Both the position numbers and the translations under genes were made by a program. The notes under the pieces were generated by a model. That model saw only the letters and a list, made by a program, of their open reading frames with translations, was not told where the DNA came from and did no database searches. DNA of 61,338 nt from IMG/VR virus record IMGVR_UViG_3300036944_001020, positions 1 through 61,338 of that record. The stretch is one strand, 5' to 3'. Shown here piece by piece: positions 60,371 to 61,338 of this stretch (the stretch's first letter is position 1; every line of letters begins with the position of its first letter). Source of the stretch: a virus.

Positions 60371-61257
60371 TAAAACTCCGTAATAACGTCAAGCATGTTT
60401 TTCATCTTATTGACAATAAAATAATTTAGCAACTTACTTCTATCCTTTTTGGGTTGCTCCATATATGTATTTATAATCAATTCCTCAATCTCTTTTGGTA
60501 TACTTGAGAAATCAACAAGTTTTTTATTCTGTTCATACCGTTTAATAAATGCATCATCTTGTGGCATAGTAGATGGATCAAGAATCCATTTTTCTAGCTT
60601 TTCAGTCATAATTGACTTTTGTCTAATCCCATCAACTAAACTATTATCGGGCGATAGTACATTTGGAATCCCATCTCCAGTATCTCCACGAACAATATGC
60701 TCAATGATATAATCTTTTGGCTTTCTTTCTGAAACAATAAATTTCTTTTGTACCGGAGAATATTGTTTTACATTCTTGTATTGGTGTAGCTGTTTAAAAT
60801 CATGGTCGCCAGAAAGAACGAGAAATGGCTTTGGATCAGATTCAAATACAGTGCCGGAAGAAAAATCATTGGTCTGTGACCACTTTGCAAGAGTAGCAAT
60901 AACATCATCTGCCTCTGCTCCCGGCACATCAATTACTTTATAAGGAAAGTGAACGTGTAGATCTTCTTTGACTTGATTCAGTGCAGTGAAAATGACTTCC
61001 CAATCTAGTCCAGTATCGTCCCTTGATTTTTTTCTATTCGCCTTATAGTGAGGAAAAAAGTCTCGTCTCCAATAAGAATGATTATCACAGGCAATTACTA
61101 GTTCACCATATTCATTTTTAAATTTTGCATTATAACCACGAATACTATTCATAATCATATAACGCATCAACGGAACATCTAGTTCAATATCTTTTCTGCC
61201 ATTCAATTCCAACATCACATTAGAGATTGCGGTTTGATTAAAGTCAACTACCATCAT
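60370..61257 (-). CDS. rnh: RNase H / 5' flap nuclease (T4 Rnh)
   Basis: Removes RNA primers and flaps in lagging-strand synthesis. VDFNQTAISN at the start, ACDNHSYWRRDFFPHYKANR, DVPGAEADDVIATLAK and LSGDHDFKQLHQY supply the Asp-rich metal sites of the FEN1/T4 RNase H family; the helix-hairpin-helix region GDTGDGIPNVLSPDN follows. 295 aa equals T4 (305). The first two codons are both ATG; either may be used. Confidence 0.92.
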   Translation of the reverse strand: MMVVDFNQTAISNVMLELNGRKDIELDVPLMRYMIMNSIRGYNAKFKNEYGELVIACDNHSYWRRDFFPHYKANRKKSRDDTGLDWEVIFTALNQVKEDLHVHFPYKVIDVPGAEADDVIATLAKWSQTNDFSSGTVFESDPKPFLVLSGDHDFKQLHQYKNVKQYSPVQKKFIVSERKPKDYIIEHIVRGDTGDGIPNVLSPDNSLVDGIRQKSIMTEKLEKWILDPSTMPQDDAFIKRYEQNKKLVDFSSIPKEIEELIINTYMEQPKKDRSKLLNYFIVNKMKNMLDVITEF

Positions 61258-61271
61258 AATTTAATTTGCTT

Positions 61272-61338
61272 TCACGTTGTATTACAGTTTGGAGAACCCG
61301 TAATTATTGTACATTTATAGTCACCTGAACCAATATCA
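61272..61338 (-). CDS. C-terminal fragment of an upstream gene (cut by window edge)
   Basis: An open frame from the right edge to TGA at 61274-61272 encodes 22 residues ending GDYKCTIITGSPNCNTT, with two Cys. It may be the end of a gene that starts beyond the window, possibly a structural protein; it could also be chance. Confidence 0.4.
   Translation of the reverse strand, partial: DIGSGDYKCTIITGSPNCNTT

Noticed and set aside
1-61338. CRISPR arrays, insertion sequences or integrase/attachment sites
   Set aside because: No regularly spaced short repeats, transposase or integrase genes were seen; the only tandem repeats are in fibre genes.
1-61338. Conventional tRNA genes
   Set aside because: No cloverleaf with a TTC loop was seen in the intergenic gaps; the only tRNA-like structure is the tmRNA.

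Overview
This window is part of an AT-rich, T4-like myovirus genome. It carries most of the T4 core: recombination and replication genes (gp46/gp47, UvsW, UvsY, gp32, gp59, RNase H, DexA), the late-transcription set (gp55, gp33, DsbA), and nearly the whole virion programme (gp13 to gp23, gp4, gp5, gp6, gp8, gp25, gp26, gp27, gp48, gp53, a tape measure). Almost everything is on the minus strand except a plus-strand island at 46.2-51.0 kb. Copies of TATAAATA, the T4 late -10 motif, sit in front of virion genes. Five sigma70-like promoters with 17-bp spacers mark early units. I see no photosystem genes. A tmRNA tag of the short type ending FALAA hints at a proteobacterial, possibly betaproteobacterial, host; that is inference only.

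Layout: 0-8.8 kb holds metallophosphoesterase, peptide deformylase, gp46/47, DexA, sigma gp55, UvsW and UvsY. 8.9-25 kb holds a glycosyltransferase, a tail-tube-like protein, the head module (gp23, gp22, gp21, a large LxE-rich core protein with a HicA-like domain, a small core protein, portal gp20), tail tube and sheath, terminase gp17/gp16, and neck gp15/14/13. 25-31 kb holds two repeat-rich fibre proteins and peripheral tail proteins. 31-46 kb is baseplate, including a 1372-aa protein ending in a Hint domain and a gp5 whose C-terminus is an M15 peptidase rather than a lysozyme. The plus-strand island 46.2-51 kb encodes gp4, a probable gp2, a gp54-like protein, gp26 with a -1 frameshift extension, a holin and a tape measure.

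51-61.3 kb is the most unusual part. gp32, gp59 and gp33 are followed (reading upstream) by a bilin cassette of ferredoxin-dependent bilin reductase and heme oxygenase, a small outer-membrane protein, and a phage-encoded circularly permuted two-piece tmRNA with a 50-codon ORF lying between its acceptor and coding pieces. Next come a P-loop kinase and a methyltransferase-like protein with N-termini resembling T4 capsid-targeting sequences, an M15 endolysin, PhoH, several small proteins, DsbA, a gene with an A-AAA-AAG slippery site leading into an ORF that has no start codon, and RNase H.

The main observations for follow-up are: (1) the heme oxygenase plus bilin reductase pair fused into a gp33/gp59/gp32 operon; (2) the permuted tmRNA with its nested ORF; (3) a textbook -1 frameshift signal at the end of gp26, with slippery heptamer, 6-nt spacer and 12-bp stem; (4) a second -1 frameshift candidate upstream of dsbA; (5) a family of late-expressed proteins with putative capsid-targeting N-termini. 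All calls come from reading the sequence; no database search was run.
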